Assembly (NCBI RefSeq): GCF_001190785.1
Contig: NZ_LGSS01000013.1
Span: 1 to 64,000 of the forward strand
Direction: 5' to 3'
Source of the DNA: Gottschalkia purinilytica
Lineage (GTDB): Bacteria; Bacillota; Clostridia; Tissierellales; Gottschalkiaceae
DNA: 64,000 bases
Position 1 is the first letter of the stretch. Every line of letters starts with the position of its first letter. Of this stretch, positions 10,028 to 18,643 are shown piece after piece. Made by a program: the position numbers and the translations under genes. The notes under the pieces were generated by a model, which was not told where the DNA came from, did not search any database, and saw nothing but the letters and a program-made list of their open reading frames with translations.

Positions 10028-10487
10028 ACTACACCTCTTTTATAATTTTATCGTTTATGTATTTATTGTTTTTTCTAATTACTGGTAATTATAACATTTC
10101 AACTTCTATAAGTGGAAGATGAGAACTGTAAAGCCTCTAAATTGATTCAAGTTAATCAAAAAGTTTAAAACTTTGATTGGATTCTTATCAATCTAAATTA
10201 AGTTTTATTTTATCTATACCACCTTTAATTAATAAAAATACATTTATATTTAAATAGATATGCTATTTTTTATATAAGTGAAAGATCATCTAATACTTAA
10301 AATTATTACTAGGTTTCATCAATATATTATATTATACCAAATCTTTTTACAATTTCTATCTATATTACATTATATTATATTATTTAATTTTTTGATATTA
10401 GTAGCCAAGCTATATATTTTTGTAACTTTTATTGTATGCTGGAATATATTTAAATTATGCTAACATTTTATCATTAGGAGGGATACT
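10028..10487. other. Intergenic region between divergent pgsA and the binding-protein gene
   Basis: About 460 bases of AT-rich sequence holding the divergent promoters. I looked for TPP, preQ1, guanidine and cobalamin riboswitch signatures upstream of the NMT1-type gene and saw none. Partly self-complementary segments at about 10140-10200 are weak. No coding sequence is supported. Confidence 0.5.
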
Positions 10488-11510
10488 GTGTCTAAAAGAA
10501 AGATTTTAGCCCTATTTCTAGTAAGCATTCTAACACTTAGTTTATTTTTAGTAGGATGTCAAAAAGATGGACTAAAAAAAGTTAGACTTATAGAAGTAAC
10601 TCACTCCGTTTTTTATGCTCCTCAATATATTGCTATGTCAAAAGGATTTTTTGAGGAAGAAGGTATAAAAGTAGAGCTAACTAACGGTAAGGGTGCTGAT
10701 AAATGCATGACTGCTTTATTAAGTGGTGAAGCTGATATAGGATTTATGGGTTCAGAAGCATCTATTTATGTTTATAATCAAGGTAAAGATGATTATGCTA
10801 TTAACTTTGCTCAATTAACTCAGAAAGATGGTTCTTTCTTAGTTGGAAGAGAAAAAGATGATAACTTTTCTTTTGATAAGCTAAAAAATAAAACTATTAT
10901 TGGTGGCCGTATTGGTGGAATGCCTGAAATGACACTAGAATACGTACTTAAAAAACAGGGATTACAGCCACAAAAAGATGTGAAAATTAGAACAGATATA
11001 CAGTTTGATGTAATGGCAGGGTCTTTTACTGGTGGTGAAGGTGACTATGTTACACTCTTTGAACCAGTAGCTACTTTACTTGAAAAAGAAGGTAAGGGGC
11101 ATATAGTTGCATCTATAGGAAAAGAAGCTGGATATATTCCTTATACTTCATATAGTGCTACTAAAGACTATATAGAAAAAAATCCTGAAATAATCCAAGG
11201 ATTTACTAATGCTATATATAAAGGAATGTTATGGGTTCAATCACATTCCTCAGAAGAAGTGGCTAATGTATTAAAAGAACATTTTCCTGACGCAGATAAA
11301 GATATTTTATCTACTTTAGTAAGCAGATATAAAGAACAAGACACCTGGAAACCTGATCCTGTATTTACCAAGGATGGCTTTGATTATATATTAAAAATTA
11401 TGAAATCAGCTGGACAATTAGATAAATCTCCACCATACGAAAAGCTTGTTATAACCAAGTTTGCAGAAGAAACTTTAAAAAATATTAAGTCTGATGAAGT
11501 AAATAAGTAG
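10488..11510 (+). CDS. NMT1/THI5-like ABC transporter substrate-binding lipoprotein (orphan)
   Basis: 340 residues. A signal peptide ends in the lipobox LVGC (Cys about 24), so it is membrane-anchored outside the cell. The mature part has the SsuA/THI5-like pattern: YAPQYIAMSKGFFEEEGIKV, LLSGEADIGFMGSEA, then GGRIGGMPEMTLEYVL. Relatives bind pyrimidine thiamine precursors, riboflavin precursors or alkanesulfonates. GTG start after TAGGAGGG. No permease or ATPase gene lies on either side, so its partners must be elsewhere, and the substrate is open. Confidence 0.85.
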   Translation: MSKRKILALFLVSILTLSLFLVGCQKDGLKKVRLIEVTHSVFYAPQYIAMSKGFFEEEGIKVELTNGKGADKCMTALLSGEADIGFMGSEASIYVYNQGKDDYAINFAQLTQKDGSFLVGREKDDNFSFDKLKNKTIIGGRIGGMPEMTLEYVLKKQGLQPQKDVKIRTDIQFDVMAGSFTGGEGDYVTLFEPVATLLEKEGKGHIVASIGKEAGYIPYTSYSATKDYIEKNPEIIQGFTNAIYKGMLWVQSHSSEEVANVLKEHFPDADKDILSTLVSRYKEQDTWKPDPVFTKDGFDYILKIMKSAGQLDKSPPYEKLVITKFAEETLKNIKSDEVNK

Positions 11511-11518
11511 AATAATAT

Positions 11519-11575
11519 AAAGAGGCTGTCTCAAAATAATTTAAAAAATTATTTTGGGCCTTAGCCTCTTTTTTC
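11519..11575 (+). terminator. Terminator of the binding-protein gene, IS-end-like
   Basis: The outer stem AAGAGGCT/AGCCTCTT and the inner stem AAAATAATTT/AAATTATTTT are followed by TTTTTTCTTTCT on the plus strand. The sequence GGCTGTCTCAAAAT is typical of IS1182-type ends in Firmicutes, and an IS1182 relic lies immediately downstream, so the terminator probably derives from the element. Confidence 0.75.
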
Positions 11576-11624
11576 TTTCTCACAAAAAATTACTTAAATT
11601 TTCGTTTGAATTTCAAGTAATTTA

Positions 11625-11990
11625 AATAGATAAGTTTTTGCTCAACTTGTCTAGGAATAGAATTAAGGTTAATTGGTCTGAATGCTCACTTGAAACATCT
11701 ATCCTAATAATGTATTCTGCTTCCACTCCAATCTGAATATTATATCCAGGCTTTAATTGGGAATTTTTCTTATTATCTTCTTTCATATGCATGAATCTGG
11801 CATCTTTATCAGTTTTAGAGAAACTGTTTCTACCATTAAAAGTATTGTTATAACTATCATACTTTGATTGTTTTTCAATAAATTTCTCCGATAGTTCTAT
11901 TTCTCTTTGAACTTTAGTTTTTCTTTTTCCTTTTCCAGTTACAAATATAATATTTTCAGATTCCTTTCTCCATTACTTTGTTTAGGAGTC
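11625..11990 (-). pseudogene. IS1182-family transposase fragment
   Basis: Minus-strand translation gives an internal piece of an IS1182-type DDE transposase: NTFNGRNSFSKTDKDARFM, then MKEDNKKNSQLKPGYNIQIG and SSEHSDQLTLI. Both the N-terminal and C-terminal parts are missing and no full reading frame survives. It follows the binding-protein terminator and precedes the nitroreductase terminator. It is non-functional. Confidence 0.8.
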
Positions 11991-12070
11991 TCACTGAATC
12001 ATCTGCTGGTATTAAAATTTCTGTTTCTATAGGAAAAACTAATTGATAAACTTAGTTATTGTTGATATGA

Positions 12071-12142
12071 TTTTTTGTATAATTTAGATAACTAGTAACG
12101 AAATTATACAAAAAAAGCTGGTTCTTTAGAATCAGCTTTTTT
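12071..12142. terminator. Two adjoining hairpins in the IS relic region
   Basis: First a 15-bp inverted repeat (TTTTTTGTATAATTT, arms 12071-12085 and 12101-12115), then an intrinsic-terminator-like stem AAAAAAGCTGGTTC / AATCAGCTTTTTT (12111-12142). No intact gene feeds into them; they probably remain from the degraded element. Confidence 0.55.
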
Positions 12143-12158
12143 AATTATAAAAAATAGA

Positions 12159-12205
12159 AGAGCTGTCACATCTAGAAATATTTATATTGTGAGACATCTC
12201 CTTAT
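12159..12205 (-). terminator. Nitroreductase terminator (shared repeat, copy 1)
   Basis: An imperfect hairpin reading GAGCTGTCACA ... TGTGAGACATCTC on the plus strand lies directly after the nitroreductase stop. A U-rich tract follows on the minus strand. It is nearly identical to the hairpin at 13122-13168 and shares the GCTGTC core with the IS-type hairpin at 11519. Confidence 0.7.
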
Positions 12206-12220
12206 TTTTAGTTTTATATT

Positions 12221-12781
12221 TTATTTTATATAGGTAATAGTATTCTCTCTCCTAGCAGGTGCATTTGTTAAATTATTTTTTTTATATCCAAGTGCTACTG
12301 CATGTATCTGTCTAAACCCCTCTGGTATTTTAAGTTCTTTAATAAACTCTTTTCCCTCTTCACTATTCAATAAATATTCAATAAATCCAATCCAACAAGA
12401 GCCAATTCCTAAAGCTTCTCCAGCTATTAGCATATTCTCCACTGCTGCTGCACAGTCAATTGAAGCATATTTGTTACCTATTTCTCCAGAAACTAAAATT
12501 ACTGTTGGTGAGTTATAAAACACATGAAACTTCTCATTACTTCCAAATTTTCTTAGATAATCATTATCAGATTTTTTAGCAAATTCTTTAAAGCTATGAT
12601 TTAGTCTATCTATTAGATCTTTATTCTGAACTACTGTAAAATGCCAAGGCTGCTTATTTGTAGCACTAGGTGCATAAACTCCTGACTCTAATATAGCATT
12701 TAGTTCCGAATCTTTGATTTGCTCCGATAAAAAATTTCTAGTACTCCTTCTATTTCTTATAGCTTCTAAAACTTCTTTCAT
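12221..12781 (-). CDS. Nitroreductase family protein
   Basis: 186 residues. The FMN-binding nitroreductase start (NRRSTRNFLSEQ), SATNKQPWHF near residue 40 and the C-terminal GYKKNNLTNAPARRE are recognisable. These are cytoplasmic FMN-dependent NAD(P)H oxidoreductases acting on nitro or other electrophilic compounds; the substrate is not deducible. GGGAGGG precedes the ATG. A decayed HxlR regulator lies divergently upstream, the kind of neighbour that often controls nitroreductase genes. Confidence 0.85.
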   Translation of the reverse strand: MKEVLEAIRNRRSTRNFLSEQIKDSELNAILESGVYAPSATNKQPWHFTVVQNKDLIDRLNHSFKEFAKKSDNDYLRKFGSNEKFHVFYNSPTVILVSGEIGNKYASIDCAAAVENMLIAGEALGIGSCWIGFIEYLLNSEEGKEFIKELKIPEGFRQIHAVALGYKKNNLTNAPARRENTITYIK

Positions 12782-12928
12782 AATTAGCCCTCCCTATTTC
12801 ATATACTTTTATTTAATTCTATTTTTAATATATGTTATACTGATATATTTATTATAATTAATATAATATAAGCTTTGAAGTATGTACTTTTAAGTAAGAT
12901 ACTATACAAAAGGAGAGAAATAGAATTT

Positions 12929-13120
12929 ATGAATATTGAAGATAAAAATAATTATATTGCCCAATAGAATATACCGTGAACTACTCCAGAATATACCTTA
13001 AAAAAGAAACTTAATAAAATTACCCATAAAATGTTAAGTCAACAGCTAAAAGATTTAGAAAAGGATGAGTTAATTAATCGTAAAGAATATAATGAAATTC
13101 CTCCTAAATATGAAAAATAA
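12929..13120 (+). pseudogene. HxlR-family regulator, internally deleted remnant
   Basis: AGGAGAG precedes an ATG at 12929. The single frame reads through TAG (codon 13) and TGA (codon 17), then gives PEYTL joined to NKITHKMLSQQLKDLEKDEL and EIPPKYEK before TAA. This matches the HxlR winged helix (EYTL..., ITxKMLxQQLxELExDGL, PPKVEY), but the middle and the C-terminus are deleted. It is divergent from the nitroreductase and is no longer functional. Confidence 0.8.
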
Positions 13121-13121
13121 A

Positions 13122-13168
13122 AGAGCTGTCACATTTAGAAGTATTTCTATTGTGAGACAGCCCCTTTA
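13122..13168 (-). terminator. trpS terminator (shared repeat, copy 2)
   Basis: Hairpin GAGCTGTCACA ... TGTGAGACAGC on the plus strand, immediately after the trpS stop. On the minus strand it is followed by TCTTTTATTTTT. It differs from the copy at 12159-12205 at only a few positions. Confidence 0.75.
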
Positions 13169-13187
13169 TATATTAAGCTAATTTATA

Positions 13188-14219
13188 TTAAAATTTTCTT
13201 GGAATAAATCCAACTTTTTTATATACTTTTCTCAATGTTTTTCTAGCAACAGCTTCTGCTTTATTTGCTCCATTCATATATATTTCTTCTAAATGATCTT
13301 TATTCTTTAATAAATAATTAGCTTTTTCTCTAACTGGTCTAAGTCCTTCTATTATTACTTCTGCAACATCTTCTTTAAATTTACCATAACCTTTTCCTTC
13401 ATATCTCTTTTCAATTTCCTCTATATTCTCTCCTGATATTTTGGAATATATAGTTAGTAAATTTTTAATTCCTGGTTGTTCATCACTATGTTTAACTACT
13501 CCAATTGAATCAGTAACTGCTCTTTTGAGCTTTCTTCTTATATCATCTGGTTCATCTAATAGTAATATAAACGCATTTTTGTCTTCATCAGACTTTGACA
13601 TCTTTTTAGTTGGCTCTTGAAGACTCATAATTCTAGCTCCTACTTTTGATATCATAGGCTCTGGAATCTTAAATGTTTCACTATATCTATTATTAAATCT
13701 TTCAGCTAAATCTCTTGCTAATTCCAAATGTTGTTTTTGATCCTCTCCTACAGGAACTGCATCTGTTTGATATAATAATATATCTGATGCCATAAGTACA
13801 GGATATGTAAGTAATCCTGCATTTAAATTTGCTTCACTTTTTTGAGACTTTTCTTTAAACTGAGTCATTCTACTTAACTGTCCCATATATGACATAGTAT
13901 TTAAAACCCATGTTAGTTCTGTATGAGCACTAACATGAGACTGAATAAATATAGTACTCTTTTCTGGATCAATTCCACTTGCTAAATATAAAGCTAACAC
14001 TTCTAAAGTATTTTTTCTTAAATTTTTAGGTTCTTGAGGAACAGTAATAGCATGAAGATCAACTATACAAAAAAAGTTTTCATTTTCATCTTGTAATTGT
14101 TCCCAGTTCTTAATAGCTCCTAAGTAATTGCCTAATGTAAGTGCTCCAGATGGTTGTATACCACTAAATATAACCTTTTTTTCACTCACTTCTTGCCCCT
14201 CCTCTTTTTTACTTGACAT
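13188..14219 (-). CDS. trpS: Tryptophanyl-tRNA synthetase
   Basis: 343 residues, normal length. The class I HIGH-equivalent lies in PSGALTLGNYLGA (about 23-35) and KKMSKSDED is the KMSKS loop. It charges tRNA-Trp in the cytoplasm. The start is preceded by a tryptophan T-box, so synthesis should respond to uncharged tRNA-Trp. It is monocistronic, ending in a shared-repeat terminator. Confidence 0.96.
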   Translation of the reverse strand: MSSKKEEGQEVSEKKVIFSGIQPSGALTLGNYLGAIKNWEQLQDENENFFCIVDLHAITVPQEPKNLRKNTLEVLALYLASGIDPEKSTIFIQSHVSAHTELTWVLNTMSYMGQLSRMTQFKEKSQKSEANLNAGLLTYPVLMASDILLYQTDAVPVGEDQKQHLELARDLAERFNNRYSETFKIPEPMISKVGARIMSLQEPTKKMSKSDEDKNAFILLLDEPDDIRRKLKRAVTDSIGVVKHSDEQPGIKNLLTIYSKISGENIEEIEKRYEGKGYGKFKEDVAEVIIEGLRPVREKANYLLKNKDHLEEIYMNGANKAEAVARKTLRKVYKKVGFIPRKF

Positions 14220-14235
14220 TATAGTACATAAAAAT

Positions 14236-14480
14236 ATAAAAGCCCTTCATCTCTATTTTAGAAGAGACGAAAGGCTTTACTTCCGTGGTACCACTCTCAT
14301 TGGTCAATCTTTGACCCTCTTTATCCTTTAACGTTGGATATACGTTAACCTCTACTTATATTCAAAGTTAAACTCATGAGTCCATTCAATATACCTCTAA
14401 ACTTCAGGCTCTCACTATCCCTGAATCGCTTTAGTAAGAAAATATATTTACTACTCTCATTCTTCGTTTTAAATATTAAT
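14236..14480 (-). promoter_or_regulatory. T-box leader, tryptophan-specific (UGG specifier)
   Basis: Minus-strand leader of trpS. The T-box motif GAGTGGTACCACGGAAGT spans about 14299-14281. The specifier UGG is at 14384-14382 in GAATGGACTC. The terminator stem AAAGCC...GGCTTT (14238-14277) is followed by U residues. Stem I lies in about 14470-14370. Confidence 0.9.
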
Positions 14481-14517
14481 CTAATATATATTATACACTA
14501 CATTAGTAAAAAGTAAA

Positions 14518-17202
14518 CTATTCCTCTATACTTATGGAATCTATTATATTCATTTTTGATACTCTTTTAAGTGGTATCAAAGTGGCTAATAAGCTTATTA
14601 CAATACTTCCAACCACTGATATAATTATAGCATTTATAGGTAATGTCCATTTAGTTTCACCTATACCAATCATAATTTTATACAGTATATATGAAAGTCC
14701 TGTTCCTGTTACAGTTCCAATCATGCCTCCTATAATACCATAAAGAATTCCTTCTACTAATATCATTTTCTTCATTTGTTTCATATGCATACCCGTTGCT
14801 CTTAACATTCCAAATTCTCTTGTTCTCAATATTAAATTAGTACCTATAGTATTTATTATGTTTAAGGTTCCTATTAAAGCTATTACAGTTACAAACCCAT
14901 ATGCAAGTATGCCAACTCCTAGCTTTTGTTCTCTTTCTCTTCTTGCCTCTTCAAATTTATCAAAAATATTTATAGTTGATTTTCTATCGTTAACTAACTT
15001 TTCTATTTCACCTTTAGCATATTCATATCTTTCCTCATTGTTATCAAGACTTATCTGAATATTATCATAGTATTTCTTTTTTGTAAGTGTCTTTAACACT
15101 TTCTCTGTTGTAACTATGTCAATAGTATTATAATTATAATCATAATTATATTTAGAAGGAAACTTTTCAAGTATACCAACTATTTTAAGTTTTTTTAACT
15201 TGTCTAAGCTTATATTTTTATCATCTGTATCCTCACCATAAATAATTCTATCTTCATCTACATATATATAATCCCCAACTTTTAGATTTACACCTTTATC
15301 TACTTTTTTTAATTCCATTCCTTCATTTTCTTCTTGTTTTTTATCCTTAGTATCATAGATATACATTCCAGGAACTATAATTACTCCATTTTCTTTATTG
15401 ATTTTATTTTCATCTACACTTCCACTTATGAGATATTTTTCTAGTTCCTTAATCATTTCAGTATTAACTCCAAGTAAAGATGACTCTTGATCTGGCTTAA
15501 AATAATTGGTTTTTCCTATCGTTTTTATTTCTTTATCTGCATCCATATACTTTTTACTTTCTAATGCTTCTTTAGTAAATTTTTCTTTCGGAAATGTAAC
15601 CAATAGTGATTCTTTAAAAGTAGAGTATACTTTTTTTACTCCAGTTATATTTTTAATTTTATTGTAATCATTTTCAGTAAGTCCGTTTTCTATTTCATTT
15701 CTATGTTCAGAAGATAGTATGAAGTCACTTCCATGTTTCACATTGTTTACAGATCTATCAAATACATGTTTTATAAAAGTACTAAACACTATAAGAAGCA
15801 CTATACTTATACACATAGAAAATGCTGTTATGAATAGTCTTCCCTTATTTCTCCAAATATTTTTATAAGCAAACTCGCCTTCTACTCCAAATATTCTTTT
15901 TAAAATCCAACTTTTTCTTATCTTTTTTAATACTTTTTTATCAACTTTAGTATTCATAATAGCTTCTATTGGCGATACCTTTGATGCTCTATAAGCTGGT
16001 AAAAAAGCCGAAACTAATACTGATAATATACCAACTATAGAACTTACTATTATTATCCTATAATCTATACTAATTTTAACATTACCTGACAATGTAAAAT
16101 TAATTGCATTTAAAATTTTAAGGACTATTGAAACTCCTACTGTTCCAAATATTAATCCAAATGGTATTGATATTAATCCAATAACTAAAGACTCACCTAG
16201 TACTATTCTTTTAATCTGATGTGGTGAAGTCCCTATTGAACGTAATATTCCAAATTGCTTTACTCTTTCTACAACGGAAATATGAAATGAGTTATATATT
16301 ATTGCTACCGTTGCTAAAAATATTAATGAAGCTAAAAATATTCCTATACCAATTAAGGAGTTATCAAATTTAGCATTTCCCGACTCTCCCATTCTTTTAA
16401 GTAAAGGCTCATTATCAGTTACTCTTTTATCATCTATTTTAAAGTCTTGTAGTATATCTGTTTTACTCTCTTGTATGGGTAGCTTGTCTTTAACTCTAAT
16501 AAAAGCCTTATCTTTAACATTATTACCTTTTATGTTTCCTATTTCGTCTAAAGTTACAATTCCTTTGGCTATCTTAGTCATTTTCCAATTTGGACTATTT
16601 TCTAATATTCCAACTACTTTAAATATTTTCTCCTTTGTTTTGATATTTTGAGATTTATTTCTAATCTCTGATTTTTCATATTCATAGTTATAAAGTTTTT
16701 CATTAAGCTCTTCCTCAGCTTCCTCTCCTGTTTGATCATATAAAGTTAATGAAATATTTTCTCCTATCTGAGGTTTTTCCTTCATATCATTAACAATCCA
16801 TTCTTCAATAGCTATTTCATTTTCTTTTTTAGGTAGTTTTCCCTTAACTATCTTCACATTTTCTTTCATTATATCAAGTATATCTTCATCATATCCAGCT
16901 ACACTGATATAACCGGTTTCTAATGGTTTGGCAACTCCACCTTCCATTTTGATTCCAGCTCTATCAACTTTTAAATGATTTTTTATCTGTTTTAATGTAT
17001 CTTTATCTGTGTCTTTAATACTAAAATGATAGAATCCAGTATTTTGTATAGTGTTTTGTATTTCCTTATTTTGCATAGTCAACATTAAGATACCTAGTCC
17101 TGTTATAAGGGCAACAGATGATATAACCCCCATTATTGTCAATATAGTTCTTTTCTTCTGAGCTTTTAAATATCTTAATGTAAGCTCTTGATACTTTTTC
17201 AC
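14518..17202 (-). CDS. FtsX/MacB-type ABC transporter permease
   Basis: 894 residues. Two FtsX modules are visible: TM near 18-42, a large extracellular MacB-like core (about 45-280), three TM (about 283-420), then a second TM/core/TM set (about 455-890). Signature stretches are QFGILRSIGTSPHQIKR and EFGMLRATGMHMKQMKK. Such exporters mediate mechanotransmission, lipoprotein or peptide export, or resistance. GTG start directly after the ATPase stop (TAAGTG) implies translational coupling. A two-component pair lies about 1.1 kb upstream. Confidence 0.88.
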   Translation of the reverse strand: MKKYQELTLRYLKAQKKRTILTIMGVISSVALITGLGILMLTMQNKEIQNTIQNTGFYHFSIKDTDKDTLKQIKNHLKVDRAGIKMEGGVAKPLETGYISVAGYDEDILDIMKENVKIVKGKLPKKENEIAIEEWIVNDMKEKPQIGENISLTLYDQTGEEAEEELNEKLYNYEYEKSEIRNKSQNIKTKEKIFKVVGILENSPNWKMTKIAKGIVTLDEIGNIKGNNVKDKAFIRVKDKLPIQESKTDILQDFKIDDKRVTDNEPLLKRMGESGNAKFDNSLIGIGIFLASLIFLATVAIIYNSFHISVVERVKQFGILRSIGTSPHQIKRIVLGESLVIGLISIPFGLIFGTVGVSIVLKILNAINFTLSGNVKISIDYRIIIVSSIVGILSVLVSAFLPAYRASKVSPIEAIMNTKVDKKVLKKIRKSWILKRIFGVEGEFAYKNIWRNKGRLFITAFSMCISIVLLIVFSTFIKHVFDRSVNNVKHGSDFILSSEHRNEIENGLTENDYNKIKNITGVKKVYSTFKESLLVTFPKEKFTKEALESKKYMDADKEIKTIGKTNYFKPDQESSLLGVNTEMIKELEKYLISGSVDENKINKENGVIIVPGMYIYDTKDKKQEENEGMELKKVDKGVNLKVGDYIYVDEDRIIYGEDTDDKNISLDKLKKLKIVGILEKFPSKYNYDYNYNTIDIVTTEKVLKTLTKKKYYDNIQISLDNNEERYEYAKGEIEKLVNDRKSTINIFDKFEEARREREQKLGVGILAYGFVTVIALIGTLNIINTIGTNLILRTREFGMLRATGMHMKQMKKMILVEGILYGIIGGMIGTVTGTGLSYILYKIMIGIGETKWTLPINAIIISVVGSIVISLLATLIPLKRVSKMNIIDSISIEE

Positions 17203-17865
17203 TTACTTCACCATCCCATCTTCTATAGTTATAACTCTGTCTGCTTGCGATGCGATATTTGGATCATGCGTTATCATAACTAGTGTCTGTTTGTATTTTT
17301 TTACAGAAAGTTTTAAAAGTTCAATGACCTCTTTACTATTTTTACTATCTAAATTTCCTGTAGGTTCATCTGCAAATATTATTGATGGTTTATAAGCAAG
17401 TGCTCTACCTATAGATACTCTTTGCTGTTGTCCTCCTGATAATTGATTAGGAAAGTGATTCTTTCTACCTTTTAGTTCTAATATATTTATAAGTTCTTCT
17501 AAATAATTATTATCTATATTTTTATTATCCAAAATTAGTGGAAGTTTGATATTCTCTTCTGCTGTTAGTACAGGAATTAAATTATAAAATTGAAATATAA
17601 AACCTATTTTTCTTCTTCTAAATATAGATAATTCTTTCTCTGATAAATCGTATATTTTTGTATTGTTAATTACTACTTCTCCTGAAGTAGGTCTATCTAA
17701 TCCACCTAATAAATGGAGTAACGTACTTTTACCTGAACCTGAAGGTCCAACTATAGCTATAAATTCTCCTTCGTTGATAGTTAAATTAACACTTTTTAAT
17801 GCCTCTACCTTTGTTTCTCCTTTGCCATATATTTTACATAAGTCTATAGTCTTTAATATCTCCAT
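17203..17865 (-). CDS. ABC transporter ATP-binding protein (LolD/MacB type)
   Basis: 220 residues, a single nucleotide-binding domain. Walker A GPSGSGKST (about 39-47), Q-loop FQFYNLIPVL, signature LSGGQQQR, Walker B IIFADEPTGNLDS and the H-loop TH in MITHDP are intact. It energises the adjacent FtsX permease. Ribosome site TAGGAGGAT. It is the first gene of the two-gene operon. Confidence 0.93.
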   Translation of the reverse strand: MEILKTIDLCKIYGKGETKVEALKSVNLTINEGEFIAIVGPSGSGKSTLLHLLGGLDRPTSGEVVINNTKIYDLSEKELSIFRRRKIGFIFQFYNLIPVLTAEENIKLPLILDNKNIDNNYLEELINILELKGRKNHFPNQLSGGQQQRVSIGRALAYKPSIIFADEPTGNLDSKNSKEVIELLKLSVKKYKQTLVMITHDPNIASQADRVITIEDGMVK

Positions 17866-17886
17866 AAATATCCTCCTAGTTTCTAT

Positions 17887-17960
17887 AATTATCTTATCTC
17901 TATTATCCTAAAATTATCTTACAATCACATGACTATAAATCTTACTTTTTAGTAAGATTT
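17887..17960. promoter_or_regulatory. Repeats upstream of the ABC exporter operon
   Basis: A 24-base palindrome AAATCTTAC-N6-GTAAGATTT spans 17937-17960, and the decamer AATTATCTTA occurs twice (17887 and 17912), 25 bases apart. They lie 20-95 bases before the ATPase start. They could be an operator for the nearby OmpR-type regulator. This is inference from position and symmetry only. Confidence 0.4.
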
Positions 17961-18238
17961 GTTTCAATATTTCAATATATTTTAGATAACAAAATATATC
18001 TCAACTCACAAATCCAGTATTTTAGCCATTTAACAAGTTTTAATATATAGTAAGTATAATAAAAAAGAATTAAAATTTAGATGAATCCTTGACATCAAAT
18101 CAAAAAAATCAAACACTTGCTCTTTATTTATTTTGTTTTATTAAATTCATTCTCCTTTATGTATTGTTATTTTGTAAATAATTTCTCATATTCTGAAATA
18201 CTCATACATCTAATCTAAAATATTTATAAAAATAAAAA

Positions 18239-18260
18239 AAGAAGTGAATAGTCACTCCTT
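18239..18260 (-). terminator. Minus-strand terminator upstream of the 39-codon gene
   Basis: 9-bp stem (AAGGAGTGA / TCACTTCTT on the minus strand, one G-U) with a four-base loop and a run of seven T. No minus-strand gene precedes it closely. A transcript ending here would be antisense to the whole small gene at 18384-18503. Confidence 0.5.
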
Positions 18261-18310
18261 TGCCTATTAAATCTCCCACTAATTATCAAAACCTGTTATG
18301 TAAATAATTC

Positions 18311-18338
18311 TTGTACGTTTATTCAAATAAAGTATAAT
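18311..18338 (+). promoter_or_regulatory. Promoter of the 39-codon gene
   Basis: TTGTAC (18311-18316), a 16-base spacer and a perfect TATAAT (18333-18338) place transcription start near 18345, giving a leader of about 40 bases. Confidence 0.65.
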
Positions 18339-18383
18339 AGAAAGTGCCTCACATTTCATATATGAAAGGAGGTGTACTTACTT

Positions 18384-18503
18384 TTGAATAAATTGCCTAA
18401 AAAACATAAGATAAACAAGAACCATAAAAAATATGCAGAAAAGATATTTTTCATAATCTCCGTAATAGATAACATAGTAAAAGTAATAAGATGGTTCTTG
18501 TAA
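18384..18503 (+). CDS. 39-residue basic/hydrophobic peptide, candidate type I toxin
   Basis: The translation starts at TTG: MNKLPKKHKINKNHKKYAEK, followed by a hydrophobic/amphipathic C-terminus IFFIISVIDNIVKVIRWFL. The N-terminal half is strongly basic and the rest is helix-prone, a layout fitting a membrane-active peptide. The strong ribosome site AAAGGAGGTG (18365-18374) is 9-11 bases before TTG. It has its own promoter and terminator. The 16 bases TTTGAATAAATTGCCT covering the start codon recur at 18591-18606 inside a convergent small RNA, so the RNA is complementary to the start region. I do not recognise the peptide family. Confidence 0.6.
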   Translation: MNKLPKKHKINKNHKKYAEKIFFIISVIDNIVKVIRWFL

Positions 18504-18508
18504 TATGT

Positions 18509-18538
18509 AAAATGGGAGTCTAGCCAACTCCCATTTTT
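18509..18538. terminator. Terminator of the candidate toxin mRNA
   Basis: Stem ATGGGAGT / ACTCCCAT flanked by AAA and TTTTT. The flanks allow termination from either strand. It starts six bases after the small gene's stop. Confidence 0.8.
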
Positions 18539-18544
18539 AAATAC

Positions 18545-18643
18545 AAAAAATAAAGTAGACAGGTTAGCCTTACCTGTCTACTGCACTCACTTTGAATAAA
18601 TTGCCTTTAGTAAATATGTGTTAAAAATTTTTTAACATCTTTA
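18545..18643 (-). ncRNA. Convergent small RNA complementary to the toxin start (candidate antitoxin)
   Basis: Minus-strand promoter: TTTACT (18678-18673), 16-base spacer, perfect TATAAT (18656-18651). The predicted RNA of about 100 bases has a 5' hairpin (GTTAAAAA/TTTTTAAC), then AGGCAATTTATTCAAA (18606-18591), the exact complement of the toxin mRNA around its TTG start. After a one-base bulge, five more bases can pair (GTGAG with CTTAC). It ends in an 11-bp perfect terminator stem AGTAGACAGGT (18554-18582) followed on the minus strand by TTTATTTTTT. The gene tail-to-tail arrangement recalls fst RNAI/RNAII. The RNA itself is inferred. Confidence 0.6.

Noticed and set aside
10278-10463. 61-codon frame before the NMT1-type gene
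   Set aside because: No ribosome site and extreme Ile/Leu/Tyr composition from AT-rich DNA; not supported as a gene.
10028-10487. A thiamine (TPP) riboswitch ahead of the THI5-like gene
   Set aside because: None of the conserved TPP motifs (CTGAGA, ACCTGA) are present in the right arrangement.
11519-12205. A complete insertion sequence or MITE
   Set aside because: The hairpins at the two edges are not matching inverted ends of one element, no target duplication is evident, and the transposase is an internal fragment.
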